A stretch of 64,000 nucleotides of DNA, taken from NCBI RefSeq assembly GCF_900236475.1, contig NZ_LT963352.1:3224001-3288000 (forward strand), in the 5' to 3' direction. The stretch is from Streptomyces chartreusis NRRL 3882. Lineage in GTDB: Bacteria > Actinomycetota > Actinomycetes > Streptomycetales > Streptomycetaceae. This document shows, in pieces, positions 19,249-27,535 of this stretch (position 1 is its first letter; each line of letters opens with the position of its first letter). The translations under genes and the position numbers were made by a program. A model generated the notes under the pieces. The model searched no databases and was not told the DNA's origin. It was given only the letters and a program-made list of their open reading frames with translations.

Positions 19249-19665
19249 GGAAGGACGTACCCCCTCGGATGAGGTCGGGGAGCGACGGAGCGGAGCTGGA
19301 CCGGTCGTCGGCCGCCCTGCACGGGCCGAGAACCGGCCCTCCGCCTCTTCGTCCGTGCTGTGACCGCACGATCGGGCTGGTGCAAAGGGCCTCCCGGGCG
19401 GACGGCCCCGTGCCGTCCGCTGAGATCCGACACCCGGGGTTCGGGCGTCGACCTGACTGGCTTATGCCCTCGAACGGGCGTCACCATGCCACGGCATATG
19501 ACGGCGGGCCGGTGAACTCCGTGTTACGTGCGCCTTCGGGAGGGGTACCGGGGGGGGGTTGCGACCTGCGGTGTCCCGTGCGGTTGTGCGGTGACCCGTG
19601 CGGGTGATGCGTGGTGTCCGGCGGCCTGCGGGGCCGGGCGAAATCACGCGCCGCGGTTCAGCCGT
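19249..19665. other. Intergenic region, 417 bases
   Basis: The gap lies between phoH and the isoprenyl transferase gene, both on the minus strand. It holds a run of ten G residues near 19550 and several GC-rich half-palindromes but no gene that can be supported. The phoH promoter is presumably here. Confidence 0.5.
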
Positions 19666-20439
19666 TCAGCCGCCGTAGCGCCGGTGGCGTGCGGCGTAGT
19701 CGCGCATGGCGCGCAGGAAGTCGACCTTACGGAAGGCCGGCCAGAACACGTCACAGAAGTAGTACTCGGAGTGCGCCGTCTGCCAGAGCATGAATCCGGA
19801 CAGCCGCTGCTCGCCGCTGGTACGGATCACCAGGTCGGGATCGGGCTGGTCGCTCGTGTAGAGGTGACGCCCGATCATGTCGATGTCGACGGCCTCGGCG
19901 AGTTCCTCCATCGAGGTGCCCCGGTCCTGGGCGTCGAGCAGCATGGAGCGCACGGCGTCGGCGATCTCCTGGCGGCCGCCGTAGCCGATGGCGACGTTGA
20001 CCAGTATCCCGTCGACGTGCGCGGTGGTCTCCTCGGCCTCCTTCAGTACCGTCTGCATCCCGGAGGGCAGCAGGTCGGGCGTGCCCACGTGGTGCACGCG
20101 CCAGCGCCCGTCGGCGGCCAGGGTGCGCACGACGTCCTCGATGATGCCGAGCAGGGGGACGAGCTCCTCCTGCGGCCGGTCGAAGTTGTCCGTGGACAGC
20201 AGCCACAGGGTGACGACCTCGACGTCCGTCTCGGTGCACCAGCCGAGGAACTCCTCGATCTTCTCGGCACCGGCCCGGTGTCCGTGGACGGTGCTCGAAC
20301 CGGCGGCCTTCGCCCAGCGCCGGTTGCCGTCCATGATGACGCCGATGTGCTTGGGCACCTGAGCGTGGTCCAGGTGGCCTTCCACCCGGCGTGCGTACAG
20401 CCTGACCAGCAGGCCACGCAGCTTGTCGCGCAGGTTCAC
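19666..20439 (-). CDS. uppS: Isoprenyl (cis-prenyl) transferase, UppS family
   Basis: The 257-aa cis-prenyltransferase has the family opening HIGVIMDGNRRWAK with the catalytic Asp37, followed by the pyrophosphate-binding Arg and the HxxG-like GHRAGAEKIEEFL. The C-terminal stretch DLVIRTSGEQRLSGFMLWQ carries the conserved RTSGE that binds isopentenyl diphosphate. These enzymes make polyprenyl diphosphates such as the undecaprenyl carrier of cell-wall precursors. Streptomyces usually encode two or more paralogues, so chain length and role are not certain. Some 190 bases upstream is an intrinsic terminator with a U-tract facing this gene. Confidence 0.93.
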   Translation of the reverse strand: MNLRDKLRGLLVRLYARRVEGHLDHAQVPKHIGVIMDGNRRWAKAAGSSTVHGHRAGAEKIEEFLGWCTETDVEVVTLWLLSTDNFDRPQEELVPLLGIIEDVVRTLAADGRWRVHHVGTPDLLPSGMQTVLKEAEETTAHVDGILVNVAIGYGGRQEIADAVRSMLLDAQDRGTSMEELAEAVDIDMIGRHLYTSDQPDPDLVIRTSGEQRLSGFMLWQTAHSEYYFCDVFWPAFRKVDFLRAMRDYAARHRRYGG

Positions 20440-20628
20440 GTGATTGTCAGCCCCTCCGTACGGATCGGACAGGCCGCGGCGTGCGGCCCGGTCGTGGCCG
20501 CGGGCGGTCCCTGCCCCTGTGGCAGTCCCCGAAGGCGAAGCCTACCCTCGCTGCCGCCGTGGGCCGCCCACGGGTGCGGAACGCAGAATTCCGGCCGGTG
20601 TTCGGGTCGGTCGTGGCGCACAAAAAAA

Positions 20629-20663
20629 CGGGCCGGTCCGTGGGGGGGATACGGACCGGCCCG
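20629..20663 (-). terminator. Intrinsic terminator with U-tract, possible attenuator
   Basis: CGGGCCGGTCCGT (20629-20641) and ACGGACCGGCCCG (20651-20663) form a perfect 13-bp stem with a 9-base loop. On the minus strand it is followed at once by seven T residues (20628-20622), a canonical Rho-independent terminator, rare in Streptomyces outside attenuators and small RNAs. It lies between the putative leader at 20722 and uppS, pointing towards uppS. Confidence 0.85.
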
Positions 20664-20722
20664 AGGGGGGGCTTCCACCATAACCCTTCGTAAGTGATGC
20701 TGCGTGCATCGGCGTGCCACAA
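20664..20722 (-). other. Candidate leader ORF with TTA-TGG-TGG codons
   Basis: A minus-strand frame starting at TTG 20722, 3 bases after a GGAGAG-like site with AGTAG between, reads MWHADARSITYEGLWWKPP just before the terminator stem. It includes the rare TTA codon followed by two Trp codons, the layout of a Trp-type attenuator peptide. The frame stays open through the hairpin and no stop codon ends a short peptide, which weakens the case. It could equally be the start of a small terminated RNA. Confidence 0.3.
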
Positions 20723-21183
20723 CTACTCTCCGGAGCCGCCCGGCGACGCCGCGATGTCCGCGGAACCTCTCATTCACGGCCTTCTCCTGGCCGAAACGCA
20801 GCCCCTGCGCAGGAGAATCGTGCGCCCTGAGGCGGGATCCGGCGGATGTGCCGCACCTTGGGGCCCCTTCGCCGGCTTGCCCCCCGCATCCCCCCGGCGG
20901 GTGACGCCGGCCGTGAACGCCCGCTTGACCCCGCAAACGCCTCGATCCCGAGGCCCTGGCACCGCGCAGCCCCCTCCACTGCGCGGTACCGCCCGCGCAG
21001 CGTGGTTTGCTCACGCGAATTACCTTGGTCTGAACTTACGCGAATCGCGACGCGGAGGCGAGCCACAGGCGATAACGATGTGAAAACCCTCGGCAGGAGA
21101 TGCGCAAGGGGAGTGGGCGAAAGGGGTGACCCAGGAAGAGATTTAGGTCAGTTCCTGTCCGCTATGGCGTCTAGCGTCGTGCC
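20723..21183. other. Intergenic region, 461 bases
   Basis: This gap is divergent between the leader/uppS side (minus) and the winged-helix gene (plus). Short open frames exist on both strands but none shows a family or a good ribosome site. The stretch 21000-21180 is less GC-rich and contains TTGGTCTGAACTTACGCG-like sequence that may be promoter. Nothing else was recognised. Confidence 0.4.
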
Positions 21184-22398
21184 ATGACGACGATCTCGAG
21201 GATCACGTGGGACGCGGCGAGCGCACGACGGACCGAGCGGCAGTTCCTGGCCGCTCCGGACGAGCCGGCCGGGGGCGGGACGTCGGTCGCCGAGGTGGTC
21301 GGGGCGATGATGGGGGCGCACGCGCAGGTGCTGTCGGCGGCCGAGGTGTCGGTGGGCATGCGGACGTCCGAGCTGACGCGGGCGGACGTCCGGACGGCAC
21401 TCTGGGGCGAAGGGTCGCTGGTCAAGACGTACGGCCCGCGCGGAACGGTACATCTCCTTCCGGCGCGGGAACTCCCCCTCTGGTCGGCCGCGTTGACCGC
21501 GATCCCGACCCGGCCGAGCCCCATGCCGCCCGACGTGCGGCTCACCGAGGAACAGGCCGCCCAGGTCGTGGCCGCGATCGGGGAGGCGCTCGATGGCGCG
21601 TGCCTGACGCTCGACGAACTGACCGAGGAGATCGTCGCGCGGACGGGCCCGTGGGCCGGCGACCGCGTGATGCCGGCCTTCCAGGACCTGTGGCCACGCT
21701 GGCGGCAGGTGCTGCACCGGGCGGGCTGGGCGGGCACGCTGTGCTTCGGCCCGAACCGCGGCCGGAAGGCGACGTACACGCGGCCGACGGTCACGGGGGC
21801 GGCCGGGGGCACGGACGGGGCGTCGGGGGCGTCGGGGAGGGGCGAGGCGTTGGGCACCGGTGAGGCGTTGGGGACGTTCGTACGTCGTTATCTGTATGCG
21901 TATGGGCCGGCGACCCCGCAGCACTTCGCGAAGTGGCTGGCGGCGCCGACCGGCTGGGCCGGAACCGTGTTCCGGGAGCTGGCCGCGGCGGGCGGCATCG
22001 AGGAGGTCGACTTCGAGGGCACGCGGGCGTGGGTGGCCGCGGGTGACACCGACTTCCCCGACGAACCCGTGCGGGGGGTGCGGCTGCTGCCGTACTTCGA
22101 CGCCTACGTCATCGCCGCGCAGCCCCGCGAACGGCTGTTCCCCGGTGCGGCCTACGAGCGTGCCCTGGCGGGCGGCCAGGCGGGCAACTATCCCGTGCTG
22201 CTGGTCGACGGTGTGGTGGCGGGCGTCTGGCACCAGCGGCGCCAGGGCCGTCGTACGACCGTCACGGTCGAGCCACTCGTCCGGCTGACGGCACGGCAGG
22301 AACGGGAGCTGGCTGAGCAGGCGGAGCGGGTGGGTGAAGTGCTGGAGACGAAGGCGGAGGTGGTGGTGGGGGCGGTCAGGGTGGGCCCGCATGCGTGA
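21184..22398 (+). CDS. Winged helix DNA-binding (AlkZ/HTH_42) protein
   Basis: The 404-aa protein matches the HTH_42/YcaQ-AlkZ-like family: tandem winged helices with the conserved KTYGPRGTVHLLPARELPLW segment (about 80-100) and QHFAKWLAAPTGW followed by the VRGVRLLPYFDAYVIAAQPRERLF catalytic-region block (about 295-320). AlkZ proteins are DNA glycosylases that unhook interstrand crosslinks or remove bulky alkyl adducts. Many Streptomyces paralogues sit in antibiotic loci as self-resistance enzymes. The catalytic Gln-x-Gln/Asp pattern of true AlkZ was not identified with certainty. A low-complexity Gly/Ala insert (about 203-228) separates the domains. Confidence 0.8.
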   Translation: MTTISRITWDAASARRTERQFLAAPDEPAGGGTSVAEVVGAMMGAHAQVLSAAEVSVGMRTSELTRADVRTALWGEGSLVKTYGPRGTVHLLPARELPLWSAALTAIPTRPSPMPPDVRLTEEQAAQVVAAIGEALDGACLTLDELTEEIVARTGPWAGDRVMPAFQDLWPRWRQVLHRAGWAGTLCFGPNRGRKATYTRPTVTGAAGGTDGASGASGRGEALGTGEALGTFVRRYLYAYGPATPQHFAKWLAAPTGWAGTVFRELAAAGGIEEVDFEGTRAWVAAGDTDFPDEPVRGVRLLPYFDAYVIAAQPRERLFPGAAYERALAGGQAGNYPVLLVDGVVAGVWHQRRQGRRTTVTVEPLVRLTARQERELAEQAERVGEVLETKAEVVVGAVRVGPHA

Positions 22399-22421
22399 GC
22401 ACGCTTGTGGTGTGTGCCTGA

Positions 22422-23207
22422 TCAGAGCCGGTGGGGTCCCGGCTTGCGTACGTCGAAGAGGTGGCGGGTGCTGTGGGCCACGAAGGGCCCTTCGTCCTGG
22501 ATCCTCCGATGCAACGCACGGAGCTGCGGCTCGTACGCCGCGACGGTGAAGCCGGGCACCATCCACACCACCTTCCGCAGGAAGTGCACGACCGCGCCGA
22601 TGTCGTGGAACTCCATGCGGAGCCGCTCGGCCCGCAGACCGACGACGTCGAGCCCCGCGGCCTCGGCGTCGGCCCGCTCGCGCTCGGGGTGACGACCTGC
22701 ACGCACCTCGGCGGGCTGGGGTCCGAGGAAGTGCTCGACGAGCTCGAAGACACTGGCCGGCCCCACGTGCTGGGCGAAGTACGTCCCTCCGGGCTGGAGG
22801 ACGCGGGCGATCTCGTCCCAGTGCGGACGGACGGGATGCCGGCTCACGACCAGGTCGAAGGCGGCGTCGGCGAAGGGCAGCGGGGCGTCCTCGGGTGCGG
22901 CGACGACCGCGACCCCGCGCGGACGGAGCAGGGCGGTCGCCTTGGCGACGTTCGGTGGCCAGCCCTCGGTGGCGACGGTGAGCAGGGGCCGCTTCGGGGC
23001 ACTGGCGAGAGCGAAGTCCAGCACTTCCCCGCCGCCGGTCTGGATGTCGAGCACGGCACTCGCCCGTCCCAGCCGCGTGGCCGTCGACGTCGCGTACCCC
23101 CAGGAGGGCCGCGCCTCGGTGGCCCTCCCCTCGAACCAGGAGAAGTCCCAGCCTTCGGTGGGGACGGAGGCGCCTTCGGCGACGAGGTCCTCGAAAGAGC
23201 GGTGCAC
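22422..23207 (-). CDS. Class I SAM-dependent methyltransferase
   Basis: The 261-aa protein has a Rossmann methyltransferase fold: motif I VLDIQTGGGEVLDFA (about 52-66), acidic residue after beta-2 in TVATEGWPPNVAKA, and motif DLVVSRHPVRPHW for beta-4. The tail LRMEFHDIGAVVHFLRKVVWMVPGF resembles small-molecule methyltransferases of the type next to rRNA or tRNA modifying genes. The substrate is unknown. The GNAT gene upstream ends 3 bases before this start, so the two form an operon. Confidence 0.85.
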   Translation of the reverse strand: MHRSFEDLVAEGASVPTEGWDFSWFEGRATEARPSWGYATSTATRLGRASAVLDIQTGGGEVLDFALASAPKRPLLTVATEGWPPNVAKATALLRPRGVAVVAAPEDAPLPFADAAFDLVVSRHPVRPHWDEIARVLQPGGTYFAQHVGPASVFELVEHFLGPQPAEVRAGRHPERERADAEAAGLDVVGLRAERLRMEFHDIGAVVHFLRKVVWMVPGFTVAAYEPQLRALHRRIQDEGPFVAHSTRHLFDVRKPGPHRL

Positions 23208-23210
23208 CTG

Positions 23211-23666
23211 TTACGCCAGAACGAGCAGGACATGCTCGTTCTCTCCGTACTGGACGGTGCCGGCGGGACGGAAGCCGTGCTTCTCGAGGAGACGTACGGA
23301 ACCGGTGTTACCGCTGAAGGGGTCGGCGTGCAGGGGCCGGTTCTTCTCCCGCTCCAGGAAGAGTTCCAGAGCCCGGCTGCCGATGCCGCGCCCCCAGTAC
23401 GCGCGGCCGAGCCAGTACCCCAGGAAGCGGCGGTCCCCGTCCCACCAGGCGACGACGTTGCCGGCGACGGCACCGTCCACGGTCACGGTCTGCACGAAGT
23501 TGGTGTCGTCCCCGAGGACCCGCTCCTTCCAGTGCGTCATGAAGGCCTCCCGCGGCCGGGGCGTGAACCTCGATCGCCGGGCTGCCTCGGGATCCTGCTC
23601 GTAGGCACAGAACGCTTCGAGATCGTCTTCCACGACATCACGCAGCCGTACGTCTTCGACAGTCAT
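23211..23666 (-). CDS. GNAT-family N-acetyltransferase
   Basis: The product is 151 aa from ATG 23666 (MTVEDVRLRDVVEDDLEAF), which matches the usual RimJ/L-like N-terminus. A longer frame from 23795 adds 43 low-complexity Arg/Gly residues and is unlikely. The acetyl-CoA loop is LGRAYWGRGIGSRALELFL, followed by HADPFSGNTGSVRLLEKHGFR, the classical beta-6/alpha-4 of GNATs. The acceptor may be an amine or a protein N-terminus. It is coupled to the downstream methyltransferase gene. Confidence 0.9.
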   Translation of the reverse strand: MTVEDVRLRDVVEDDLEAFCAYEQDPEAARRSRFTPRPREAFMTHWKERVLGDDTNFVQTVTVDGAVAGNVVAWWDGDRRFLGYWLGRAYWGRGIGSRALELFLEREKNRPLHADPFSGNTGSVRLLEKHGFRPAGTVQYGENEHVLLVLA

Positions 23667-23791
23667 GCCGATGAGTGTGGCACCGGGCACTGACAACGGC
23701 TCCGCGGAAGCCGTCGCGCCCGGGGGCCCCACGGAACGAGCGGCCGTACGTCCTCGGCGGCGAACCGCACGAGATCCTCGGGGTCGGGTCG

Positions 23792-24550
23792 TCACACACG
23801 CGTGATCTGTACGGATGGTCCCTTGGGCCAGTCAGGTGGAGACACGGGCTCCGGCACGGCGGGCCCGCTCCAGTGCTTCGGGAGAAACGCTGTGGCGTCG
23901 CCGATCTTGCCGGTGCGGTACCGGGCCTTCTGCTCGTGCTCCTCGGTAAGACTCTTCGCCTTGCCGAGGATCTTGTCGAGTTCGGCCTGGGCCTCTTCCA
24001 CCGCGGTGTTCGCGTGGGTGAGCGCCTTCTGGGCGTTGTCGTGGCGAGCGCCCTTCTTCTCCAGGCCCGGGGCGTTCTCGGCCTTGCTCGCACGGCCCTT
24101 CGCGGCGTCCAGGACTGCTCGGGCGTCCTTCGCGTCCTTTTCCAGGCGCTGGGCGCGGCGCTGGAAGTCGTCGAGTTCGCCCTCCCAGCGATCCAACTGT
24201 CTGGCGGCCTTGCGGATGGAGTGGGCGGCGTTCTTGAGGTTGAGGGGCAGCGTCCCGCCGTCCAGTTCCTCCCGGAAGGCGACGGCCGCGTCTCCCTTCC
24301 AGTAGCTGCCGTCCATCAACTTGGTGACCGGGCCGTGGCTTTCCTCCAGGACCTTGGTGCAGTTCGCGAGCTTCTTGTGCAGCTCGCGAACCGTGTCCGT
24401 GCTGCCCGGCCCGGGATAGAAACCCAGGTGCGGGTAGTCGGGGTTCGGGATGCGCCTGCCCGACTGGAGGCCTTGCGGCTTGTCGAGGTCCGCGTTGTAC
24501 CGGGGATCGGCAGCAGTGCCGGGGCGCTCGGAACCAGCGGTGTACGTCAT
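23792..24550 (-). CDS. T7SS-type effector N-terminal domain protein (helical)
   Basis: The product is 252 aa from ATG 24550, which overlaps the stop of the WXG100-like gene (ATGA). After an N-terminal segment containing HLGFYPGPGSTDTVRELHKK it is almost entirely helical. It has a GSYWKGDAAVAFREEL stretch of the WXG-like kind (about 88-103) and long heptad-rich helices (about 120-220) rich in Ala/Lys/Glu. This is the putative T7SS-secreted, LXG/WXG-like module usually found at the N-terminus of polymorphic toxins, but here it ends in a short Pro/Trp tail (WSGPAVPEPVSPPDWPKGP) with no toxin domain. It may be a chaperone-like or exported helper. Confidence 0.65.
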   Translation of the reverse strand: MTYTAGSERPGTAADPRYNADLDKPQGLQSGRRIPNPDYPHLGFYPGPGSTDTVRELHKKLANCTKVLEESHGPVTKLMDGSYWKGDAAVAFREELDGGTLPLNLKNAAHSIRKAARQLDRWEGELDDFQRRAQRLEKDAKDARAVLDAAKGRASKAENAPGLEKKGARHDNAQKALTHANTAVEEAQAELDKILGKAKSLTEEHEQKARYRTGKIGDATAFLPKHWSGPAVPEPVSPPDWPKGPSVQITRV

Positions 24551-24825
24551 TTCGAACCCGCCGACCCGCCCTTGCCGTTCCGGGCCTTCTTCAGCGCCTC
24601 CTCCAGCGCCTTGTCCACCTCGTTGTAGCTGTCCTTGCTCTGACCGATGATCTTGGCGAGGTCCTCGGTCTGCTCGCCGATCTGCTCGGTTCCGTACTTC
24701 CAGTCCTCCTGGAAGCTCTGGCACGCGGCGTCCAGGTCGTCCGTGCCCAGTCCGGTCACCGAGGCGTCACTCAACGCCTTGTGCAGTCCCTTCAGGGAAC
24801 TGCCCGATTTCCGCAGCAACTTCAT
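24547..24825 (-). CDS. WXG100-like small helical protein
   Basis: The product is at least 92 aa from ATG 24825 (MKLLRKSGSSLKGLHK). The family N-terminus probably lies upstream, since the in-frame residues LAVDDDELAHF look coding. A CTG at 24858 or an ATG at 24939 overlapping the preceding gene could be used. The central FQEDWKYGTEQIGEQTEDLAKI gives the helix-turn-helix with a Trp-x-Tyr-Gly in place of the WXG motif. Such proteins are type VII secretion substrates or partners. The stop overlaps the start of the effector-like gene, so the two products may be made in equal amounts and associate. Confidence 0.65.
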   Translation of the reverse strand: MKLLRKSGSSLKGLHKALSDASVTGLGTDDLDAACQSFQEDWKYGTEQIGEQTEDLAKIIGQSKDSYNEVDKALEEALKKARNGKGGSAGSK

Positions 24826-24865
24826 GAAGTGCGCGAGCTCATCGTCGTCAACGGCCAGCCGCTCG

Positions 24866-25903
24866 TCAGCGGTTGACGGCCTGGACCTCCTGCACGGCCA
24901 CGTTCTGCGTGGCGCCGAAGGAGCCGTCGGGGAGGTCACCGCCCGCGCCGCCGGTGCCGGTCCACTGGATCTCCCAGGTGACGGTGGCCTGGAGCGGGAA
25001 CGTGCCGTCGCCCGAGGAGCGCAGGTACTTCACTCCGCAGGGCGGGGTCTGGTCCGCCTTGCCCTTGGCGTACGGCTCGCCGATGCGGCCGTTGTTGATT
25101 TCGCAGACGCCGGAGGCCGGGTAGGTCACGGCGTCCTTGGTGCCCGGTTCGATCCTGAGCGACACCGGTTCGGCCGTCGCGGTCGCCTGGATGCCGAGCA
25201 CCGGTACGGACGCGGTGACGGAGACCGGCTTGAACTCGGCGGCGTCCAGCCAGGCCCAGGTCGGCAGGTTGACCTTGGTCGCCTCGGCGGGGGCCAGGGT
25301 CACCTCGGTGCTGGGGACGCGGATCTCGGCGTAGGCGAGTTCGGCGAGGATCTCCGGGGTGACGGCGTTCTCGATGCCGGCGGGCGGCGGGTCACCGAGG
25401 TCCACCCAGAAAGGGGGCTCCTTGCAGGAATCCCACCCAGGGGGAAAGTCCTCGTCGACGTACGAGTCCCAGAAGTAGCCCTTGCCGGTCTTGTCCTTGT
25501 TGAAGTCCTTGTACGGGTGTCCCTTGACGTAGCGGTTGCGCTGCTCGGCGTCCCACTCGTAGCCGGTCGAACCGGCATCCCAGATCGGCTCCAGGGTTTT
25601 CTGCAGCTGCTCGGGGGTGTACTTGGGGGCGTACCAGCAGGGCGGAGGCGTCCAGGACGTGGCCGACGTCAGCGCGCCTGCGGAGTTGCCGCTGCCATTC
25701 TTGGAACGGTCGAAGACGACGCCGCCTGCGGTGACGGAAAGGGTGCCGTCCTTACCGGCGTTGGCCCCCTGCTCGGTGCCCTGCGTGCCGTCACCCAGCG
25801 TGTCGTCAGCGTGGGCCACGCCGGGGAAAACAAGGAGGGACCAGCACGCGCCGGCTATGACCAGCGTCGAGAGCGTCGGCGACGGACGCGTCAGGGCTGG
25901 CAC
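24866..25903 (-). CDS. Secreted protein of unknown function
   Basis: The 345-aa protein has a signal peptide (LSTLVIAGACWSLLVFPGVAHA, cleaved after Ala31). The mature protein has an aromatic- and Pro-rich segment (SWTPPPCWYAPKYTPEQLQKTLEPIW, about 85-110) and six Cys or so that could form disulfides. The C-terminal half is beta-rich (ATVTWEIQWTGTGGAGGDLP). No enzymatic motif was recognised. Similar secreted proteins occur with lipoprotein and WXG100 genes in other Streptomyces. It overlaps the upstream lipoprotein gene by 13 bases and is followed by the WXG100-like gene, so a joint envelope function is likely. Confidence 0.75.
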   Translation of the reverse strand: MPALTRPSPTLSTLVIAGACWSLLVFPGVAHADDTLGDGTQGTEQGANAGKDGTLSVTAGGVVFDRSKNGSGNSAGALTSATSWTPPPCWYAPKYTPEQLQKTLEPIWDAGSTGYEWDAEQRNRYVKGHPYKDFNKDKTGKGYFWDSYVDEDFPPGWDSCKEPPFWVDLGDPPPAGIENAVTPEILAELAYAEIRVPSTEVTLAPAEATKVNLPTWAWLDAAEFKPVSVTASVPVLGIQATATAEPVSLRIEPGTKDAVTYPASGVCEINNGRIGEPYAKGKADQTPPCGVKYLRSSGDGTFPLQATVTWEIQWTGTGGAGGDLPDGSFGATQNVAVQEVQAVNR

Positions 25904-26550
25904 TTGGGACTCCCGCTCTGCGAAACGATCTTCTGGATCGTCCAGACACCCTTGTCGTTCTTCTTGAGCGACGTGTGGTAGATGACATAGCTCTTGGCCG
26001 TGACCTTCGTCTTCTTGACCTTGTCGGTCTTGATGTACTTCACATACGCCTTGCCCTGGTCCTCGCAGTAGCTGAGGGACGCCGTTCCGTCCTTGTCGAC
26101 TGCTACTTGGGGGGCGTAGAAGCGGTAGGCGCCGGTGATGGCGGCCTCGTGATCGACGTAGTTCTGAATGAACTTCTGCGTGGTGGCGGCGGCTTCGCCC
26201 TCGTAGTAGTAGAGGTACGGCTTGTCGAGCGCGTTCTGGTTGACGATCGCCAAGTCCACAGCCTTGATGGACTGCTCGCTGTCCGACAGGATCGCGTCCT
26301 TCTCCTTGTCCCCGGTCTTGGGCCAGTCGAAGGTGTAGGAAAGGTCGGACGGCGGGTCGATCTTCGGACGTTCGGCGGAGGCCGGGCCGGATGCAGTGGG
26401 AGAGGCCGAACTCTCGCTTCCCGTGTCGGCTCCCGCGATCTTGTCGCTGTCCTTGCTCTTGGAGCTGTCATCGCTCCCGCACGCGGACAGCGTCAGGGCC
26501 GCGGCGGCGGTCAGCGTGAGCGCTGCGAGGAGGGTGGGGCGGCGGTTCAC
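25891..26550 (-). CDS. Lipoprotein of unknown function
   Basis: The 219-aa protein has a lipoprotein signal (lipobox LSAC, Cys24), a Ser/Lys/Asp-rich linker to about residue 65 and a globular domain of about 150 residues (DLSYTFDWPKTGDKEKDAIL to SGSPKCQP). The domain resembles NTF2-like or DUF4878-type folds with a YHTSLKKNDKGVWTIQKI ending, but assignment is not certain. It is the first gene of the four-gene minus-strand set. Its upstream region carries the GGGCCC palindromes described at 26779. Confidence 0.8.
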   Translation of the reverse strand: MNRRPTLLAALTLTAAAALTLSACGSDDSSKSKDSDKIAGADTGSESSASPTASGPASAERPKIDPPSDLSYTFDWPKTGDKEKDAILSDSEQSIKAVDLAIVNQNALDKPYLYYYEGEAAATTQKFIQNYVDHEAAITGAYRFYAPQVAVDKDGTASLSYCEDQGKAYVKYIKTDKVKKTKVTAKSYVIYHTSLKKNDKGVWTIQKIVSQSGSPKCQP

Positions 26551-26778
26551 GGTCGGCTCCCGGTAAGAGGCGAGGCTTCTCTTGAGCGAACCAAAGCTAT
26601 ACAGCGGTGTAGAGCCGCACCAGGGTGAAGGTTGTCAACGGGCGGGGTGTATGGGGAGGAATCGGCGATTCGTCGATCAGTTTCAGCCGTAACGGTTGCA
26701 TAACGCGCCATTCCATCCGTCAGGGGCGCTGTCGGTGCCGGGCGTTTCAGTCATGAACCAGCAAAGGAGGCCGGGGGC

Positions 26779-26804
26779 ATGGGCCCGTGGGCCCATGTGG
26801 GACC
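26779..26804. promoter_or_regulatory. GGGCCC palindrome cluster upstream of the lipoprotein operon
   Basis: The 18 bases 26779-26796 form an inverted repeat of ATGGGCCC around a GT centre, followed by GGGACC at 26799-26804. It lies in the 328-base divergent gap (26551-26878). The first 12 bases (ATGGGCCCGTGG) recur exactly at 33045-33056 upstream of the pilin-toxin gene, and GGGCCC repeats also precede the Flp pilin gene. It is a candidate operator, and the binding protein is unknown. The rest of the gap shows no gene. Confidence 0.5.
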
Positions 26805-26878
26805 TACGCCTCTGCGGCTAGGTTCGGTGTTCGGACAGCCGGTGGTCAGGTGGCACGCACGGTCGGAGGTGGGCGGGC

Positions 26879-27247
26879 ATGGGGCGGCGCTGGCGGGACG
26901 GACGCGGGGAGTTGGTCGTGCACGGGGGTGGTGAAGGGCCGTCTGCCACTGTTCCTTTGGAGATCGCCACCTCCTATCGCGCCCGGACGAAGGGTCTGTT
27001 GGGGCGGGACTCCGTCGACGGGGCGATCCTGCTCTCCCCCGCCAACAGCGTGCACACCTTCCGGATGCGGATGCCGATCGATGTCGCCTATCTCGATCGT
27101 GACCTTCGCGTCATCGCCGTACGGACCATGCGGCCGGGGCGGTTGGGTATGCCGCGACTGCGTGCCCGGCATGTGGTGGAGGCCGAGGCAGGGGCGATGG
27201 CGGGGTGGGGGGTACGGGACGGTGCGCTGGTCGAGGTCATCACGTAG
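26879..27247 (+). CDS. DUF192 domain protein
   Basis: The 122-aa protein belongs to the DUF192 family of small beta-barrels: RTKGLLGRDSVDGAILLSP followed by HTFRMRMPIDVAYLDRDLRVI and AGWGVRDGALVEVI. Family function is unknown. In actinobacteria these genes are often near tad or septal loci. ATG 26879 has GGGCGG just ahead of it. It has no operon partner here and points towards the toxin array. Confidence 0.85.
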   Translation: MGRRWRDGRGELVVHGGGEGPSATVPLEIATSYRARTKGLLGRDSVDGAILLSPANSVHTFRMRMPIDVAYLDRDLRVIAVRTMRPGRLGMPRLRARHVVEAEAGAMAGWGVRDGALVEVIT

Positions 27248-27399
27248 CGAAGGCCCGTTCCCTTCCACGCCGGCCCGAGTCGGCTTCGCCCTCGGCGCGA
27301 CGGGCCGGGCACTACCTGGTTCGTCGTCCGACGCACACAGCCGGGCGCGGACGCACGCTGCTGACGAGGTCGCCAGCCAGTAGAACGGGAACGCCCCAA

Positions 27400-27535
27400 C
27401 GCCATGGCCAGGCGCCGAGCGAGTTCCGGCTCAGCCGGTGCCTCGTTGACCAGGGCTTCCACGGCCTCCGCCAGGGCCTCGCCCGAGCGACGTGGGCGGA
27501 ACCGGCGGCCCGGCCGACAGCAGGTCGTAGCTCAT
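27400..27535 (-). pseudogene. Frameshifted small gene remnant
   Basis: An ATG at 27535 overlaps the stop of the 240-aa immunity-like gene (ATGA) and reads MSYDLLSAGPPVPPTSLG. It then loses frame, while the next frame continues with GEALAEAVEALVNEAPAEPE and LARRLAMALG, which looks like real protein. One indel near 27480 would join them. It is the last gene of the array and is too short to classify. Confidence 0.4.

Noticed and set aside
27250..27320. Terminator between the DUF192 gene and the immunity-like gene.
   Set aside because: GGCCCGT and ACGGGCC arms exist but are separated by about 35 bases with no continuous stem. Not convincing by eye.
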